Positions 23,592-32,458 of a stretch of DNA of 64,000 nt are shown one piece after another. The DNA is from Delftia sp. PS-11 (GTDB taxonomy: Bacteria > Pseudomonadota > Gammaproteobacteria > Burkholderiales > Burkholderiaceae_C): assembly GCF_029870285.1 (NCBI RefSeq), contig NZ_JACSYA010000012.1, positions 62,001 to 126,000 on the forward strand, written 5' to 3'. Below the pieces are notes generated by a model, which saw only the letters and a program-made list of their open reading frames with translations, ran no database searches and was not told the origin of the DNA. The translations under genes were made by a program, and so were the position numbers. Numbering within the stretch: the stretch's first letter is position 1; each line of letters opens with the position of its first letter.

Positions 23592-25642
23592 CGACCATGG
23601 GCCAGTTACTGCACGCTGAGACGGCGGCCGCGATCAAGGCCGCTGTGCGCCTGGGCCTGGAAAGCCTGCGTGCTGAGTCGCCGCAGCGCTTGGGCGATTG
23701 GGCTCAGGAGCATTTCAAGCTCGCCGGGGAGAGCAGCCACCAGAAGGGCGCCTGGATTGCATGGGCGTTCCAGGTGGGCATCCTGGACTTCATGAGCGAT
23801 GACCGCATCGAGGAGCTGGATGTGGAGAAGGCCAAGCGCGTGGGCTACACCAAGATGGTCACGGCCTATGTCTGCTACAACATCGCGCACCGCCGCCGCA
23901 AACAGGCGCTGTGGCAGCCCACGGATGATGACCGTGACAGCTATGTCAAGACGGAGATAGATCCGCTGCTGGACCCTGACACTGGCGTGCCCGCCGTCCA
24001 CAAGGCGCGCAAGCGCGGAAAGGGGGCAGCAGAGGAAACAATCAAGTTCAAGCCGTTCCGGGACAGTGTGTTGCATCTGCTGGGGGGGAAGGCGGCCCGG
24101 GCATACCGGCGCATCACCGTGGCGGTGTCCATCCTGGATGAGATCTCCAAGTTCGATCAGAGCATCGAGAAGGCCGGCCCGCCCCGGGGTCTTGCCAGGG
24201 GGCGTCTTGAGGGCGCACCCTACCCGAAGCTGGTGTGCGGCTCCACTCCTTTGCTCAAGGGCCTGTGCCACATCGAGCGTGCCGTGGAGGAGGCCGAGGG
24301 GCTGGTGCGTTACCACATCGAGTGCCCGCACTGCGATGCCGAGCACCCGCTGATGTGGGGCGGCAAGGATAAGCCCTATGGGTTTAAGTGGGAGCGTGGT
24401 AATCCCGCCAGCGTGCGCCATGTCTGCCCGCACTGCCGCCAGAGCATCACCCAGGGGTACTACCTGGCGGGCGGTGTGCCTAAGGCGGGCGCCTGGGTGT
24501 GCGAACGCACTGGCAAACGGTATGGCGCTGATCGCGTCTGGCGTGACAGCGCGGGCAAGTCCTGCCGGCCGCCCCGCACCCTGGGGTTGCATGTCTGGAC
24601 GGCATACAGCCCCCAGCGTGCCTGGTCCGACATCGTCGATGAATTCGAAAAAGCCCTGAAGGCGCTGGAGGCTGGCGACACCGGGCCGATGCAGCTCTTC
24701 GTGAACGAGACGCTGGGCGAGACCTGGGAACTGCAGGGCGACCGCACGGATGAGCATGCGCTTCAGGCGCGCGCCGAGCCCTTCAAGCTGGGCGTGGTCC
24801 CGCGCGGAGCCTTGTACCTCACGGCGGGCGTGGATGTGCAGCGCACATGGTGGCAGATCACCGTCTGGGCATGGGGCCGTGGCATCGAGAGCTGGCCCGT
24901 GGCGCGCATCACCATCGAAGGCAATCCGGCGGTGGACGAGGAGTGGGAGCCGGTTTCGACCTTCCTGCTACAGCGGTTCCCGCAAGCAGGCCATGGCCCC
25001 AGCCTGGGCATCAGTGCCACCAGCATCGACTCGTCGGACCAGACCCATGCCGTTTACAACTGGGTGCGCAACAACCAGGGCCGCATTCCCAACCTGCGTC
25101 CCATCAAGGGCGACGACAACAAACCTATCGTCGGCCCCAGCAGCCTGCAGGATGTGAACCACCGTGGGCGCAAGGTGCAGCGGGGCATCAAGCTCTTTCT
25201 TGTGGGCGTGGACCAGGCCAAGGACCTGTTGCTGGGCCAACTGGCCATCACCGCGCCAGGCCCTGGCTATGTGCATTTCAGCGCCGACCTGCCACGCGAG
25301 TTCTATGAGCAGCTCACTGCCGAGCAGCGGGTGCTCACCAAGGCCAATGGCCAGGATGCCTACAAATGGGTGAAGCGCCGGCCTCGCAATGAGGAGCTGG
25401 ATATTCGCAACTATGCACTGCATGCGGCCATGGCCCAGGGCATCCACAAATGGACCGAGGCCCAGTGGCTGCGCCTGGAGCAGACCGTGCAGCCGCCCGA
25501 AGACCTTTTCAGTGCCCCGCCTCCGGCTGCCGCCGCCGTGGCGCCTTCTATCTCCGTGCCCGTTGCGCGCCCTGTGGCGCCAGTGCGTGTGCACGCCCCT
25601 CAACCTTCTTTTGCATCCGACGAATGGAGCAGCCGCCTATGA
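23588..25642 (+). CDS. Terminase large subunit, GpA family
   Basis: A 684-residue packaging ATPase/nuclease of the lambda GpA type. QRLGDWAQEHFKLAGES at the N-terminus and KAKRVGYTKMVTAYVCYNIA mark the ATPase region. VSILDEISKFDQSIE contains the Walker B-like DE. Two Cys pairs (CPHCDAEH and CPHC) match the zinc-like insert of this family. The LTAGVDVQRTWWQITVWAWG block opens the nuclease domain. Intact length. Confidence 0.92.
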   Translation: MTTMGQLLHAETAAAIKAAVRLGLESLRAESPQRLGDWAQEHFKLAGESSHQKGAWIAWAFQVGILDFMSDDRIEELDVEKAKRVGYTKMVTAYVCYNIAHRRRKQALWQPTDDDRDSYVKTEIDPLLDPDTGVPAVHKARKRGKGAAEETIKFKPFRDSVLHLLGGKAARAYRRITVAVSILDEISKFDQSIEKAGPPRGLARGRLEGAPYPKLVCGSTPLLKGLCHIERAVEEAEGLVRYHIECPHCDAEHPLMWGGKDKPYGFKWERGNPASVRHVCPHCRQSITQGYYLAGGVPKAGAWVCERTGKRYGADRVWRDSAGKSCRPPRTLGLHVWTAYSPQRAWSDIVDEFEKALKALEAGDTGPMQLFVNETLGETWELQGDRTDEHALQARAEPFKLGVVPRGALYLTAGVDVQRTWWQITVWAWGRGIESWPVARITIEGNPAVDEEWEPVSTFLLQRFPQAGHGPSLGISATSIDSSDQTHAVYNWVRNNQGRIPNLRPIKGDDNKPIVGPSSLQDVNHRGRKVQRGIKLFLVGVDQAKDLLLGQLAITAPGPGYVHFSADLPREFYEQLTAEQRVLTKANGQDAYKWVKRRPRNEELDIRNYALHAAMAQGIHKWTEAQWLRLEQTVQPPEDLFSAPPPAAAAVAPSISVPVARPVAPVRVHAPQPSFASDEWSSRL

Positions 25643-26034
25643 ACACCCCCACACAAGTCACCCGTGCCCAGGCCGAAGATGCCGCACTGCAGCTGGAGCA
25701 TGAAATGGTCGAGATCGTGCGCGCCGAGCTCAACATGCATGAGCGCGAGGCCTTTGAAATTGCCAAGGCCATCGTGCGTGGCTTGCGCAAGCGCTACGGT
25801 GGACTGCGTATTGGTGGGCGCGGCGCCGCCATTTACGTTCCCGCACCCAGCAAGGAGGAGCGCAATGAGGCCATTTGCAGGGAATACGATGGTACCAATA
25901 TGGAGCAGGTGATGGCCAAGCATGGTATTCGGCGAACCCAGGTTTATCGTATTTTGAACAATCGCCCTGGTGCTGCTCGTATCGGTGTCTCTGCTGCTAA
26001 AAGTCCGGTTTCTCGGCATGAAATGGGACAGTAA
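25639..26034 (+). CDS. Mor-like transcription activator inside the head operon
   Basis: 131 residues with a Mor/C-type core: EMVEIVRAELNMHEREAFEI, KAIVRGLRKRYGGLRIGGRG, and an HTH in REYDGTNMEQVMAKHGIRRT. Mu Mor activates middle transcription; here the gene lies between terminase and gpW, overlapping terL by four bases. It may be the late-gene activator of this phage (inference). Its 3' end carries one copy of a repeated hairpin-like sequence. Confidence 0.75.
   Translation: MNTPTQVTRAQAEDAALQLEHEMVEIVRAELNMHEREAFEIAKAIVRGLRKRYGGLRIGGRGAAIYVPAPSKEERNEAICREYDGTNMEQVMAKHGIRRTQVYRILNNRPGAARIGVSAAKSPVSRHEMGQ
26002..26030. repeat. Repeated dyad element, copy 1
   Basis: Shares the 21-bp block at 26009-26029 (TTTCTCGGCATG, then AAATGGGAC) with 27868-27888. 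The left arm has two mismatches, so the stem is imperfect. It overlaps the end of the Mor-like gene. Confidence 0.6.
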
Positions 26035-26077
26035 ACCAAGTAGCGTGAGCGGCACATTGATTCAAACGGAGCACCAC

Positions 26078-26302
26078 ATGGCCCTCACACAAGCCGACCT
26101 GGATGCGCTGGACCTGGCTATTGCCAGCGGGGAACTGACAGTTTCCCATGCCGGTCGCACAGTTACCTACCAGAGTACCGATAGCCTCTTGAAGGCACGC
26201 AAGCACGTGGCCGATGTGCTGCGCTCGCAGGCCGGCAGTAGCCGCCCCCCGACATTTGGTGGCCTGGGCTATGGCCTTGCCAGCTTCAACCATGGCGACT
26301 GA
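26078..26302 (+). CDS. Head-tail joining protein, gpW-like
   Basis: 74 residues. ALTQADLDALDLAIASGELT followed by VTYQSTDSLLKARKHVADVL is the gpW pattern, and the size fits. It lies between terminase and portal, as in lambda. Confidence 0.85.
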   Translation: MALTQADLDALDLAIASGELTVSHAGRTVTYQSTDSLLKARKHVADVLRSQAGSSRPPTFGGLGYGLASFNHGD

Positions 26303-26309
26303 GGACGGC

Positions 26310-27848
26310 ATGATGAACATCCTGGATCGAATGGTCGCCATCTTCGACCCTGTGGGTGGCCTGCGCCGCGCGCAGGCGCGCAAGGTGCTTGCGCACTATG
26401 AAGCGGCCAAGCCGTCGCGCCTGCGCAGGGACCGCAACCGCAACCATGCCCCCAACAGCTTGGTGGAGCGCAGTGCGGCTGCCCTGCGCAACCATGCGCG
26501 CTACCTGGAGCGCAATCACGACATCACGCGCGGCGTGCTGCGCACATTGGTCAACAACGTCATTGGTCCGGCAGGGCTGGGCATCGAGCCGCAGCCGCTG
26601 CGGCGTGATGGCACCATCCATGTCGAGTACGCGCAGCAGCTGCGCCGGTGGCGCCGCAAGTGGGCCAAGCGGCCAGAGGTCACGGGGCGCATGCACTGGT
26701 CCCAGGCCGAGCGCGCGGCAGCTTATGCATGGCTGCGCGATGGCGAGGTGTTCGCGCAGATGGTGATGGGGTGGGTTCCCGGGCTGGTGCATGGATCTGA
26801 AGTGCCCTTCAGCCTGGAACTGCTGGAGGCGGACTTTGTGCCCCTGGAGTATTCGGACTTGTCGCGCAAGATCCGCCAGGGCATACAGGTCAACGACTGG
26901 GGGCGTTCGGTGGCCTATCACGTCTTCCGCCGTGACCCGCGCGAAGCAGGGGCCTGGATCACGCCCGCAGACCTCAAGGCCATTCCTGCCGCCAACATGT
27001 TGCACCTTTCCACCCTGGACCGTCTGCACCAGTTGCGCGGCGTCAGTGAATTTGCCAGCGTGCTCACGCGGGTGGAGGATCTCAAGGACTACGAGGAAAG
27101 CGAGCGCATAGCTGCCAAGATCGCGGCCAGCATGGCGGCCTACGTCAAGCGCATCCCGGGAACCGATGGATTCGATCCTGCAAACGATGTGCGGCAAAAG
27201 GATACGGAGGGCAACCCCGTGCCGCGCAACCTGCGCATGCAGCCGGGCATGGTCTTTGACGGGCTTTCCGTGGGCGAGGAAATCGGGATGATCGACACCA
27301 ACCGGCCCAACCCCAATTTGGTGGCCTGGCGGGCCGGACAGCTCAAGGCCTATGCGGCCGGCGTGGGCGCCAGCTACAGCAGCATCAGCAAGGACTACGC
27401 AGGCAGCTACTCCTCTATGCGGCAGGAGCTGGTGGAGCAGTGGGTGCATTACGCAGTCCTGGCCGACGACTTCGCCGGGCAGTTCAGCGTGCCGGTGTGG
27501 GAGCGCTTGGTCAGCATGCTGCACCTGAGCGGCGTGCTGCGCATTCCTGACGATGTGATGCCGGGCACCGAGGCGGATTGCCTGGTCGTGGGCCAGGCCA
27601 TGCCCTGGATTGATCCGCTCAAGGAAGCCACGGCGTGGGAAAAGCTGGTGCAGGCGGGCTTTGCCAGCGAGGTCGAGGTGATCCGCCGGCGCGGTGGAAG
27701 CCCTGACGAACTCCTCGCGCAGATCAAGGAATGGCGCAAGCAGGTGGCAGAAAGCGGGCTGGTCTTCACCAGCGATGCCGCGAACACCGGTCAAACGGCG
27801 GTAGCTCCTGATCAACTGCGCAGCGAGGCGAGCGACGCCACGGTGTGA
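26310..27848 (+). CDS. Portal protein, lambda gpB family
   Basis: A 512-residue portal. RNRNHAPNSLVERSAAALRN, then RTLVNNVIGPAGLGIEPQ, and YSSISKDYAGSYSSMRQE, are hallmarks of the family. The ATG at 26310 was chosen for GAGGA four bases upstream; 26292 is also in frame. It forms the dodecameric DNA gate at the capsid vertex. Confidence 0.92.
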   Translation: MMNILDRMVAIFDPVGGLRRAQARKVLAHYEAAKPSRLRRDRNRNHAPNSLVERSAAALRNHARYLERNHDITRGVLRTLVNNVIGPAGLGIEPQPLRRDGTIHVEYAQQLRRWRRKWAKRPEVTGRMHWSQAERAAAYAWLRDGEVFAQMVMGWVPGLVHGSEVPFSLELLEADFVPLEYSDLSRKIRQGIQVNDWGRSVAYHVFRRDPREAGAWITPADLKAIPAANMLHLSTLDRLHQLRGVSEFASVLTRVEDLKDYEESERIAAKIAASMAAYVKRIPGTDGFDPANDVRQKDTEGNPVPRNLRMQPGMVFDGLSVGEEIGMIDTNRPNPNLVAWRAGQLKAYAAGVGASYSSISKDYAGSYSSMRQELVEQWVHYAVLADDFAGQFSVPVWERLVSMLHLSGVLRIPDDVMPGTEADCLVVGQAMPWIDPLKEATAWEKLVQAGFASEVEVIRRRGGSPDELLAQIKEWRKQVAESGLVFTSDAANTGQTAVAPDQLRSEASDATV

Positions 27849-27860
27849 TGCCCTGCAAAT

Positions 27861-27889
27861 AGTCCCATTTCTCGGCATGAAATGGGACT
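27861..27889. repeat. Repeated dyad element, copy 2 (perfect stem-loop)
   Basis: AGTCCCATTT and AAATGGGACT form a perfect 10-bp stem around CTCGGCATG. It lies between portal and capsid genes. There is no T-run in the plus direction after the stem, so it is not an ordinary terminator. Confidence 0.65.
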
Positions 27890-27955
27890 GGGAAAAAAAG
27901 AAACTGCCTGCATTCCGTCGCAACCCGCGACATCAACGAATGCAGGTAGTTTCAC

Positions 27956-30061
27956 ATGAGCAATTCCCCGAAGTGGTTCGCCATCCGTCGCAAGACCGCC
28001 ATGGCTGCAGCCGTGGCCGGTGCTGCGTCTGCTGCTGAGATTTTCATCTATGGCGACATCGGTGAAAGCTGGTGGGATGAAACCGTCAGCGCCCGCGATT
28101 TCGTGGCCGAGCTGCAGGCGCTGGATGTGGATCTCATCACCGTCCGCATCAACTCCGTGGGCGGCAGCGTGCCTGACGGCCTGGCGATCTACAACGCCAT
28201 GAAGCGCCATAAAGCCACGATCACAACCGAGGTCGATGGCATGGCTTTTTCCATTGCCAGCCTGATCGCCATGGGGGGTGACACCGTGCGCATGGCCGAG
28301 AACGCGATGCTCATGGTCCACGCGCCGTGGACCTATGCCGCAGGCAACGCGGTCGAGCTGCGCGACCTCGCTGACCAGCTCGATACCTGGGCCGCCGCCA
28401 TGTCCACCAGCTACGCGGCCAAGACCGGCGACCAGCCCGGCGCACTGGCGCTGCTGACCGACGGCAAAGACCACTACTACACGGCGGCCGAGGCCATGGC
28501 CGCCAAGTTCATCGACGAGGTCACCACCGCGCTGCCCGTGTCGGCCAGTGCCTTGCGTGACCTGCCCCTGTCCCGTTTTCGTTCTCTGCCCGCTGCCCTG
28601 CAGCAGGCAGCGGGCATTTCTGCGGCTGCTGCCGCGCCATCCGCTCCTGATGAGGATCCTATGAAGAAAAACCGCTTTGCACGCGCCGTGCTGCAAAACG
28701 CCGTTGGCGCATCCGGCGCAGGCTGCGCGGGCGGCGGCGGTGCCCCTGCCGCGCCCGACGCTGCCGCCATCCTGGCCGCCGACCGCACCCGCCGCGAAAG
28801 CATCCGTGCCCAGTTCGCCCCCTATGCTGCAGGCCCCGGTGTGGCCGAGCTTTTGCAGCAATGCCAGGATGATCACGCTATCACGCCTGAGGCAGCGGCA
28901 TCCCGCCTGCTGGCCCACCTGGGCGCGCAGGCCACGCCCGTGGCCCGTGGCGTGTCCACCGTCGAAGACGAAACCGACAAGCGCCGCACCGCTGCAGCCA
29001 CTGCCTTGGTCGTGCGTGCAGGCCACGGCACCAAGGAGCAGATCGCCGCCCACAGCGCCAACCCCTTTCGTGGCATGACGCTGCTGGAGGTGGCGCGTGC
29101 TTCGCTGGAGCGTTCGGGCGTGTCGGCGCGCAGCATGGACAAGCGTGAGCTGGTGGCTGCAGCCTTCACCCAGTCCACCAGCGACTTTCCGGTGCTGCTC
29201 ACGGATGTGATGCACCGGGTGCTGCAAGGCGCCTATGCCGTGCAGGCGCTGACCTGGCAGCGCTTTTGCAAGCGGGGGCAGGTGTCGGATTTCCGCGCGC
29301 ACCATCGTCTGCGCGTGGGTTCGCTGGGCAACCTGCAGCACAAGAACGAGGTGGGCGAATACAAGACCATCGCCATTCCCGATGGCGAAAAAACCAGCAT
29401 CGCCGCCGCCACCAAGGGCTACATCATCAGCCTGTCGCGCGAAATGATCATCAATGATGACCTGGGCGCATTCACCGACCAGGCATCCGCTATGGGCCGC
29501 GCTGCTGCACGCACTGTCGAGGCAGATGTGTACGCGCTGCTGGCTCTCAACAATGGCCTGGGCCCTGTGCTGGAGGATGGCAAGACGTTGTTCCATGCAG
29601 AACACGGCAATGTCATTGCGCCAGCCGCAGGCCCCACCACGGAATCCTTCCAGGCTTTCCGCGTGGCCATGGCCAAGCAAAAGGATATCTCTGGCAACGA
29701 CTTTCTGGACCTGCGCCCTGCTGTGTGGCTGGGCCCCATTGGCCTGGAGGCGACGGCCAAGCTCATCAATCAGGCGCAGTACGAGCCCAGCACCGGCAAG
29801 AACGCCCTGACCCCCAACGTCAGCCTGGGCATGTTCCGCGACATCGTCGGAAGCCCGCGCCTGGAGGGCACCCGCCATTACGCCTTCGCCGACGTGAACG
29901 AGGCCGCGGCCATCGAAGTGGCATTTTTGGATGGCGTGGACTCGCCCTACGTGGAGCAGGAAGACGCATTCGATACCGATGGCGCCCGCTTCAAGGTGCG
30001 CCTGGACTACGGCGTGGGCGGCCATGACTGGCGCGGCGCAGTGACCAACGCCGGCGCCTGA
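27956..30061 (+). CDS. ClpP-like head maturation protease fused to major capsid protein
   Basis: A 701-residue fusion. About residues 25-200 are an S14-type protease: RINSVGGSVPDGLAIYNAM, nucleophile Ser in GMAFSIASL, His in LMVHAPWTYA. A Pro/Ala/Gly-rich, scaffold-like stretch spans about 205-300. The C-terminal half is the capsid domain (YKTIAIPDGEKTSIAAATKG, LSREMIINDDLGAFTDQASA). An in-frame ATG at 28661 (codon 236), with GAGGA just before it, could start a separate scaffold-capsid product of 466 residues. Confidence 0.88.
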   Translation: MSNSPKWFAIRRKTAMAAAVAGAASAAEIFIYGDIGESWWDETVSARDFVAELQALDVDLITVRINSVGGSVPDGLAIYNAMKRHKATITTEVDGMAFSIASLIAMGGDTVRMAENAMLMVHAPWTYAAGNAVELRDLADQLDTWAAAMSTSYAAKTGDQPGALALLTDGKDHYYTAAEAMAAKFIDEVTTALPVSASALRDLPLSRFRSLPAALQQAAGISAAAAAPSAPDEDPMKKNRFARAVLQNAVGASGAGCAGGGGAPAAPDAAAILAADRTRRESIRAQFAPYAAGPGVAELLQQCQDDHAITPEAAASRLLAHLGAQATPVARGVSTVEDETDKRRTAAATALVVRAGHGTKEQIAAHSANPFRGMTLLEVARASLERSGVSARSMDKRELVAAAFTQSTSDFPVLLTDVMHRVLQGAYAVQALTWQRFCKRGQVSDFRAHHRLRVGSLGNLQHKNEVGEYKTIAIPDGEKTSIAAATKGYIISLSREMIINDDLGAFTDQASAMGRAAARTVEADVYALLALNNGLGPVLEDGKTLFHAEHGNVIAPAAGPTTESFQAFRVAMAKQKDISGNDFLDLRPAVWLGPIGLEATAKLINQAQYEPSTGKNALTPNVSLGMFRDIVGSPRLEGTRHYAFADVNEAAAIEVAFLDGVDSPYVEQEDAFDTDGARFKVRLDYGVGGHDWRGAVTNAGA

Positions 30062-30101
30062 CCGTCAGCCCCAAGCAGTTGCTATCAAAGGAGTAGCGGA
30101 A

Positions 30102-30470
30102 ATGGCAAAAAATCATGTGCAGCCCGGCAAGGTGCTGGACTATGTGAACACCACGGGCGAGCTGATCAAGAGCGGCTCCGTGGTCGTGGTCGGCGCTCTG
30201 TTGGGCGTGGCTCTGGTGGACATCGTGCCCGGGCATGTCGGGTCGGTCGCCATCGACGGCGTGTTCGCCTTGCCCAAAGTGGCCGGCACTGCGGTCGGCC
30301 AGGGTGTGGCTGTCGTGTTCAAGGCGAACTCCAAGGCCTTCACGGTGGGTGGCGCTCTCGCTGCTGGCGACGTGAGCGGCGCTGCTGCAGTCGCGTTCAT
30401 CGCTGCAGCGGCTGCTGACACGGTGATTGCAGTCAAGCTCACGGGCTGCCCCGGCACTGTGACCGCCTGA
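30102..30470 (+). CDS. DUF2190 capsid-associated protein
   Basis: 122 residues, small and Ala/Val-rich, with KSGSVVVVGALLGVALVDI and VGSVAIDGVFALPK. DUF2190 proteins lie right after the capsid gene and are thought to decorate the head. It shares its last base with the next frame. Confidence 0.82.
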   Translation: MAKNHVQPGKVLDYVNTTGELIKSGSVVVVGALLGVALVDIVPGHVGSVAIDGVFALPKVAGTAVGQGVAVVFKANSKAFTVGGALAAGDVSGAAAVAFIAAAAADTVIAVKLTGCPGTVTA

Positions 30471-30796
30471 TGGCTGCTGCCATGACACGCAATCCCTTCG
30501 CACGCATAGCGCAGCGCATTGGTGCAACGGTGGAGCGGCGCCTGGCGAATGCCGTTGCCACCTGGCAGGGGGGCGACCCGTTTGGCGTGCTCTTCGAGCG
30601 CCGTGCGCTGGGTGTGCTGGGCGATGCCGTTGGTGGCCATGTCGTCAGCTGCGGCCTGCAACTGCTCCATGCGCCTGGCATTTGCCAGGGTGCCATTCTG
30701 GAAATCGACGGTGTTGCGTGGCGTGTGACAGAGCCTGTGCAACCGGACGAATCCGGCTGGGCCACGCTCTCTCTGGGCGAGGTGATCCATGACTGA
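30470..30796 (+). CDS. Head-tail attachment protein
   Basis: 108 residues, placed like lambda gpFII between capsid and tail genes. A compact beta-rich C-terminus (GAILEIDGVAWRVTEPVQP, GWATLSLGEVIHD) fits head-tail connector proteins. The family call rests on position and fold impression. Confidence 0.65.
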   Translation: MAAAMTRNPFARIAQRIGATVERRLANAVATWQGGDPFGVLFERRALGVLGDAVGGHVVSCGLQLLHAPGICQGAILEIDGVAWRVTEPVQPDESGWATLSLGEVIHD

Positions 30797-31274
30797 GCAC
30801 ATGCAAGAGCAGATCCTGGAGGCTTTCCGCCTGGACCTGGTGCTGGCTGGCACCAGTGCTGGCGACCGTGTCCGCGCCGAAGGCTTCAACAGCCGCCCGG
30901 TCGGCGAACTGCCTGCCATTGATATCGATGCTGGCGACGAAACCGCCGCCGAGACCACGCGCGGCCAGGGTGGGCAATCGACCCTGGTGCGCGAATTCAT
31001 GGTCCATGTGTCTTGCATGGCCACGGGCAGCACAGGACGCGCTGCACGGGCGATGGCCATGGAACTGCAGGCCCGCGTCGAGGAGCGCATGGGCTCGCCG
31101 GTGCCGGGCCTGCTGTCCGGCCTGCTGCGCGAGCGGCCAAGGCTCAGGGGCGTGCGCCGGCAAACCGATGACGCAGGCGCCCAGCCCTTCTACACCGTGC
31201 ACAGCGTCTGGCTGTGCCGCTACATCACAACCGAGGGCGCCCCGCGCGGTCCGGTGCCTTCTTCACATCCCTGA
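30789..31274 (+). CDS. Tail terminator / minor tail U-like protein
   Basis: 161 residues, overlapping the previous gene by 8 bp. It starts with MQEQILEAFRLDLVLAG, and FMVHVSCMATGSTGRAARAM precedes the helix. Position before the major tail protein and the size suit a tail-terminator (gpU/gp17-like). Confidence 0.65.
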   Translation: MTEHMQEQILEAFRLDLVLAGTSAGDRVRAEGFNSRPVGELPAIDIDAGDETAAETTRGQGGQSTLVREFMVHVSCMATGSTGRAARAMAMELQARVEERMGSPVPGLLSGLLRERPRLRGVRRQTDDAGAQPFYTVHSVWLCRYITTEGAPRGPVPSSHP

Positions 31275-31288
31275 AAGGAATCATCGCC

Positions 31289-31960
31289 ATGAGCAGCGAA
31301 AACGTTCGCACCTCGGCGGGCAGCCGGCTGTCTGTCTGCGCCGCGCGCCCCGCCACCTATGACATCGCAGGTTTCCAGGCGCTGGCCTGGACCGAGGTCG
31401 GCGAGATCACCGACCTGGGCGAGTTCGGCAAGGAATACAACCAGGTCACCCACCAGCCGCTGCGCACCCGCCGCGTGGTCAAGCGCAAGGGCAGCTTCAA
31501 CGACGGCAGCATCACGCTGCCCATGGCCCGTGACTCCAGCGATGCCGGCCAGGCGCTGCTGAGCCAGGCAGTCGATGACGATGAGAGCTATAGCTACTGC
31601 ATCGAGACGCAGGACCACTCGAAGTTCTTCTTCACGGCCCAGTGCATGTCCTTCAAGACCAACATTGGCGGCGTGGACTCCATCACCGGCAAATCGGCCC
31701 AGCTGGAAATCGACAACGACATTCTGGAGGCCAATGGCGTCAGCTTCACGCTGACCTACACCGCAGGCGCCAATGGCGCCATCGTGGGCCAGGCTGTCCA
31801 GAACAACGTCCAGCAGGGCAGCACGGGCGCCCCCGTCTATGCCCAGCCTGCCAATGGCTACAAGTTCGACCAATGGAGCGATGGCAAGACCGCCAACCCG
31901 CGCTCCGATGGCCCGGTGCTCGCCTCGCTGGCAGTTTCTGCGGCCTTTGTCGTCGTCTGA
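31289..31960 (+). CDS. Major tail protein with C-terminal InlB-repeat-like domain
   Basis: 223 residues, start at ATG 31289 behind GAAAGGA. The first 150 residues are a tail-tube fold (ITDLGEFGKEYNQVTHQPL, VKRKGSFNDGSITLPMARD). The last 70 residues (YTAGANGAIVGQAVQ, ANGYKFDQWSDGKTANP) are an InlB B-repeat/Flg_new-type beta domain, analogous to the Ig-like domain on lambda gpV. Confidence 0.8.
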   Translation: MSSENVRTSAGSRLSVCAARPATYDIAGFQALAWTEVGEITDLGEFGKEYNQVTHQPLRTRRVVKRKGSFNDGSITLPMARDSSDAGQALLSQAVDDDESYSYCIETQDHSKFFFTAQCMSFKTNIGGVDSITGKSAQLEIDNDILEANGVSFTLTYTAGANGAIVGQAVQNNVQQGSTGAPVYAQPANGYKFDQWSDGKTANPRSDGPVLASLAVSAAFVVV

Positions 31961-32029
31961 CCCCCTGCGCGTCCAGGCGCATTCGGGCGCCTGAGTGCTT
32001 CCTCTTTTTCTCACTGAGCAGCAAACACC

Positions 32030-32458
32030 ATGATCAAAATTTCCCAGCTCAAGGCCCGCGACTTGGCCGACATGCACCTGAAGGACATCGAGGGCGAGCC
32101 CATGTTCTACAAGCCCGACCCCGAATCCAAAGACGAAAAGCCCGTGCTGATCCGCGTCTACGGCCCGGGCTCCGAGCCCTACCGCAAGGCGCAGGTAGCC
32201 GCTCAGCGCCGTGTCGCGGTGCTGCTCAAGAAGAACCGCCGTGCGCTGGAGGATCGCACGCCGGATGAGCGCGCCGCCGATACCGCAGTGCTGCTGGCAG
32301 ACATCACCCACAGCGTCGAAGGTCTGGAGCTGGATGCCGATGGGCGCGAAGGCGTTGTCGCGCTGTATGCCGATCCCCAGTGCGGATGGGTGGCCGAGCA
32401 GGTCAACAGCTTCGCGGCGGACTGGGCAAATTTTTCCGCGAGTGCGCCGAAGGCCTGA
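32030..32458 (+). CDS. Tail assembly chaperone, gpG-like (zero-frame product)
   Basis: 142 residues starting MIKISQLKARDLADMHLKDI. It is analogous to lambda gpG, the short form of the two tail chaperones that coat the tape measure during assembly. The slippery heptamer at 32428-32434, just before the stop, allows the longer product. Confidence 0.8.
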   Translation: MIKISQLKARDLADMHLKDIEGEPMFYKPDPESKDEKPVLIRVYGPGSEPYRKAQVAAQRRVAVLLKKNRRALEDRTPDERAADTAVLLADITHSVEGLELDADGREGVVALYADPQCGWVAEQVNSFAADWANFSASAPKA

